Positions 13,328-13,736 of a stretch of DNA of 13,736 bases are shown piece after piece. Each line of letters begins with the position of its first letter. Within the stretch, counting starts at the first letter, position 1. The position numbers and the translations under genes are program-made. The notes under the pieces are model-generated. The model saw only the letters and a list, made by a program, of their open reading frames with translations. It was not told the origin of the DNA and ran no database searches. This DNA comes from VMDH01 sp038108875 (GTDB lineage Bacteria > Pseudomonadota > Gammaproteobacteria > Magnimaribacterales > D2472): positions 1-13,736 of the forward strand of contig JAYNII010000018.1 in assembly GCA_038108875.1 (NCBI GenBank), in the 5' to 3' direction.

Positions 13328-13736
13328 ATGCCTCGGCATAATTCATTGATCCGGATAACCACCTTTGAACAAGATTTTCTGCTGTCGCAGGACTTTCTTT
13401 AGAAAGCACTTCAGCAATAGTCTTGGTTGATTCTAGAAATTTGCTATCTCTTAGAAGGTTAGTGTATTTAAGAGGAACGATACCAGTTTGCTGTGAGCCT
13501 AATATTTCCCCTGGGCCTCTCAATTTAAGATCTTCTTCAGCTACCTTAAATCCATCAGTGTAATTTTTTAGAACTTCTAATCTTTGCTTAGATTCAGGAT
13601 GCAGATTGTCTTTATGCAGCAAAATGCAATAACTTTGTTTTTCTCCTCTTCCAACTCTTCCTCTAAGTTGATGAAGTTGTGCTAGGCCAAATCTCTCAGC
13701 ATTCTCAATTATCATAATATCTGCATCTTTCACATC
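13326..13736 (-). CDS. recG: ATP-dependent DNA helicase RecG, C-terminal fragment
   Basis: RecG remodels stalled replication forks and branched recombination intermediates. Only the last 136 residues or so are in the window and the reading frame stays open to the edge, so the truncation comes from the window. Helicase motif VI is seen in QLRGRVGRGEKQSYC, preceded by the RecG signature IENAERFGLAQLHQ. The following region has LKLRGPGEILGSQQTG, the wedge-to-helicase contact typical of RecG and distinct from the Mfd or PriA end. A C-terminal helical tail ends in NYAEA. The gene converges on hppA. The GTG at 13733 is an internal valine codon, not a start. Confidence 0.95.
   Translation of the reverse strand, partial: DVKDADIMIIENAERFGLAQLHQLRGRVGRGEKQSYCILLHKDNLHPESKQRLEVLKNYTDGFKVAEEDLKLRGPGEILGSQQTGIVPLKYTNLLRDSKFLESTKTIAEVLSKESPATAENLVQRWLSGSMNYAEA

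Noticed and set aside
13326..13736. recG as a truncated pseudogene
   Set aside because: The frame is open to the window edge and the motifs are intact, so only the window cuts it.
1..13736. CRISPR arrays, insertion sequences, prophage or integrase remains
   Set aside because: No regularly spaced repeats, transposase or integrase motifs, or terminal inverted repeats were seen. Genes are housekeeping and tightly packed. The tRNA-Phe end in view has no adjoining integrase gene.

Overview
The window is AT-rich, gene-dense chromosomal DNA, probably from a low-GC gammaproteobacterium with a compact genome. The gene pairs mutY-yggX, rhodanese(yibN-like)-grxC, ubiC-ubiA, yqiB-yqiA and ntrB-ntrC are the usual gammaproteobacterial company. 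The AT richness, frequent 4-nt gene overlaps, membrane pyrophosphatase and eukaryote-type glutamine synthetase would fit a streamlined marine lineage such as SAR86, but this placement is inference. There are no mobile elements, CRISPR arrays or rRNA. One tRNA and one helicase gene are cut by the window edges.

Layout. 1-54 (-): 5' part of tRNA-Phe with its own sigma70 promoter. 103-1983 (-): likely operon gpmA-mutY-yggX, giving phosphoglycerate mutase, A/G-mismatch glycosylase and a small iron-handling protein. 2034-2695 (+): membrane-anchored rhodanese and glutaredoxin 3, divergent from gpmA and overlapping by 4 nt. 2687-6200 (-): glnA-ntrB-ntrC nitrogen-regulation operon. 6317-9767 (-): ubiC-ubiA-(DUF482 GNAT)-yqiB-yqiA, tightly packed with 4-44 nt overlaps. 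9822-11248 (+): a 56-residue rubredoxin overlapping a dicarboxylate/glutamate-type symporter by 4 nt. 11305-13281 (+): membrane ion-pumping pyrophosphatase, ended by a clear terminator. 13326-13736 (-): C-terminal end of recG.

Most interesting region. The glutamine synthetase is a type II (eukaryote-like) enzyme of 323 residues, yet it sits in front of ntrB-ntrC, where most proteobacteria keep type I glnA. Upstream lies a near-consensus sigma54 promoter (GG-N10-GC). Beyond it are two 17-bp palindromes of the NtrC-operator form TGCAC-N7-GTGCA, with centres 52 bp apart. The simplest reading is a self-contained nitrogen-starvation circuit in which NtrB/NtrC directly drive a GSII, together with their own genes.

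The two ion-coupled membrane proteins on the + strand also carry informative residues. The pyrophosphatase has K+-dependence residues and its gate glutamate at the position used by Na+-pumping relatives. The symporter has Asn for Asp in its NMDGT motif. Gene coverage is nearly continuous and no gap exceeds 120 nt.
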